Shown: piece by piece, positions 62,533 to 64,000 of the stretch | Position numbering within the stretch: position 1 is the first letter of the stretch | How the letters are laid out: each line of letters starts with the position of its first letter | NCBI RefSeq assembly: GCF_031179145.1 | Contig: NZ_JAPSIB010000014.1 | Location: 51,976 to 115,975, forward strand | Direction: 5' to 3' | DNA: 64,000 nt | Source of the DNA: Brevibacterium sp. | GTDB lineage: Bacteria > Actinomycetota > Actinomycetes > Actinomycetales > Brevibacteriaceae | Position numbers and translations under genes: made by a program | Notes under the pieces: generated by a model | Told to the model about the DNA's origin: nothing | Seen by the model: only the letters and a program-made list of their open reading frames with translations | Database searches by the model: none

Positions 62533-64000
62533 TGACTGATCATGGCGAGACCGCAGCGAACCAGGCCCATGGCACTCCGCACGAGGCCCACAGCACTCCA
62601 CACGAAGCTCTCGGTGCTCTGTCCGAGACGCTGGGGGCGAGGCTCTACAGCGCCGGATACACCGAACCGCGGCTTCGCCAGTTCTGGGGCGGCGCTGTCT
62701 CCGACGCCCTGGTGCGGAACAATGCGGCGCCCGCGATCCACCACTGCAGGAAGGTGTTTGCGAGCGGCCAGACGCTCGCGACCGGAGAGCCGGCTGCCGC
62801 CGCTGACCTGGCTGCGGGCGCTGACCTGGCGGCGATCGCGCTGCTCTTCCATTTCCACCAGGACGTCGCCGCCGAGGTGGTCCGCCGCGCGCTGGGCGAC
62901 GAGGCCTTCGCCGCAGCAGTGGATGCCGGACTCATCGAGCTCGGAGAGGACAGCTCCGGAGACGCCGGAGCGGTCGTGACGGCCCCGTGCGCGCTCACTC
63001 CCTACGACCTGCCCGTCGGCGTCCCACGCGGGTTCCGCCCGGGTGACGAGAACCTCTACCTCATCAGCGACCACGGCACTCTCGTCGACCCGGACGTGCT
63101 CGAAGGCGATTTCGTCCTCGGTCTCGGTGGTGCCGGGCGCACCCTCGTCTCCCTGACTCCACGGGATCGCGTGGGGCTGGCCGCCGACATCGGCACCGGC
63201 TGCGGAATCCAGGCACTGCTGCTCGCCCGTCATGCCGATCGGGTGATCGCCACCGACGTCTCCACCCGTGCGCTGCGGCTGGCCGAGCTCAGTGCCCGGC
63301 TCAACGGAGTCGACACCATCGAATTCCGGTCCGGCTCTCTGCTCGAACCCCTGTCCGAGAGAGTGGACCTGCTCGTGTCGAACCCGCCATTCGTGATCAC
63401 CCCGCGAATCGCCTCCGACCAACCGAACGGACCGGCGGTCCCCGACTTCGAATACCGCGACGGAGGGATGACGGGCGATGCCCTGGTGCGCTCACTCTTC
63501 ACAGCCATCCCCGAAGTGCTGGCGCCGGGCGGCCGGAGCGTATGCCTGGGCAACTGGGAGCTGAGCGACGAGGACGCGGCAGCATCGGCGGGCCCCGAAA
63601 CCTGGGTCGCCGATCCCGACACCTCGGTGCTCGTCATCGAACGTGAGGTCCTCGACCTCATCGCCTACGCCGAGACCTGGATCCGGGACGGAGGGGTGAC
63701 ACGGGCGAGCCTCCAATGGAACCAGGCGACGGCGGCGTGGATCGATGACTTCGCGTCGAGGGATGTCACCGGGATCGTCTTCGGCTATGTCCTCATGCAG
63801 AGGGTCGAGGGGCAGGGGATCGATAACGATTTCCGAACATTTGCCGACAGTGCGACTTGTTCTTCACCGGTGATGCCGAGCACCGACGCCACGTTCAAGG
63901 CCAAGGTCAGGACCACCTCGGCGCCGGCGAACAACGCACACGGGATCGGGGCGTTCGTGCAGACGATCTTCGAACTGCGGTCCTGGCTCCAAGGCGTCGA
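62532..64000 (+). CDS. SAM-dependent methyltransferase, partial at window end
   Basis: At least 489 residues; the frame is still open at the window edge. A helical N-terminal region (about 15-190) precedes a class I methyltransferase domain: ADIGTGCGIQALLLA (from residue 218), VIATDVSTRALRLA and the NPPF motif (284-287) typical of N6-adenine, N5-glutamine or RNA methyltransferases. Divergent from the MrfA-type helicase with only 72 bases between, an arrangement common in actinobacteria. The codons from about 63830 on lose the usual bias and the product there looks unlike the family tail. Confidence 0.8.
   Translation, partial: MTDHGETAANQAHGTPHEAHSTPHEALGALSETLGARLYSAGYTEPRLRQFWGGAVSDALVRNNAAPAIHHCRKVFASGQTLATGEPAAAADLAAGADLAAIALLFHFHQDVAAEVVRRALGDEAFAAAVDAGLIELGEDSSGDAGAVVTAPCALTPYDLPVGVPRGFRPGDENLYLISDHGTLVDPDVLEGDFVLGLGGAGRTLVSLTPRDRVGLAADIGTGCGIQALLLARHADRVIATDVSTRALRLAELSARLNGVDTIEFRSGSLLEPLSERVDLLVSNPPFVITPRIASDQPNGPAVPDFEYRDGGMTGDALVRSLFTAIPEVLAPGGRSVCLGNWELSDEDAAASAGPETWVADPDTSVLVIEREVLDLIAYAETWIRDGGVTRASLQWNQATAAWIDDFASRDVTGIVFGYVLMQRVEGQGIDNDFRTFADSATCSSPVMPSTDATFKAKVRTTSAPANNAHGIGAFVQTIFELRSWLQGV

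Overview
This is a contiguous 64 kb piece of a high-GC actinobacterial chromosome. The gene set points to Micrococcales, most likely Brevibacterium or a close relative: a GlxR-like Crp next to nth, dnaX-recR-lysC-asd as one run, a Tad-like pilus locus beside a DEAH helicase, Holin-X, DUF222-HNH, DUF3152 and DUF1707 proteins, and many starts preceded by TANNNT six or seven bases upstream. The genus is inferred from gene content; I could not run a database search. There is no rRNA, no CRISPR array, and no clear prophage or insertion sequence.

Layout. 1-3.4 kb: VOC/glyoxalase genes, a DUF3152 metalloprotease-like lipoprotein, then an active ClpP, a catalytically dead ClpP paralogue and a convergent PopR/ClgR-type regulator, with a matching palindrome in front of both the clp genes and the regulator. 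3.5-9.6 kb: an iron-regulated siderophore-binding lipoprotein, an L,D-transpeptidase, the SRP RNA and a MacAB-like efflux set. 9.6-18.4 kb: two separate ECF42-type sigma factor/DGPF (YCII) modules, around an MFS exporter with a divergent regulator, a tRNA-Ser with a repeat-bearing spacer, a PfpI protein, a DUF1801 protein and a DUF4333 lipoprotein. 18.4-22.8 kb: AlkD-like repair protein, a winged-helix regulator/membrane protein pair with a strong operator, a flavodoxin, a sirtuin, and a DUF4190 protein.

22.8-28 kb: a tight minus-strand cluster (DUF4178, DUF2617, a Gly-rich membrane protein, DUF350, and a membrane-anchored spermidine-synthase-like enzyme), preceded by a DUF1707 gene and a small membrane protein. 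This is the best candidate for a little-described system. 28-34.5 kb: dnaX, recR, lysC (with an internal beta-subunit start) and asd. 34.5-37.4 kb: a zinc/manganese-type ABC importer with an unusual structured leader. 37.4-45.9 kb: metallophosphoesterase, bifunctional penicillin-binding protein, DUF4177, RidA, a Nudix protein that has lost its catalytic glutamates, an MBL hydrolase, Crp, endonuclease III and a CoA-type Nudix hydrolase.

46-51.2 kb: DUF222-HNH endonuclease, alpha/beta hydrolase, Holin-X protein, acetyl-CoA synthetase. 51.5-60.1 kb: a repeat-rich 759-residue membrane protein, a Fic-fold protein lacking the catalytic histidine, then Tad-type pilus genes (Ssd/TadZ, TadA, TadB, TadC, a GNAT enzyme, Flp pilin and two TadE-like proteins). 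60.2-64 kb: an MrfA-type helicase and a SAM-dependent methyltransferase that runs off the window end.
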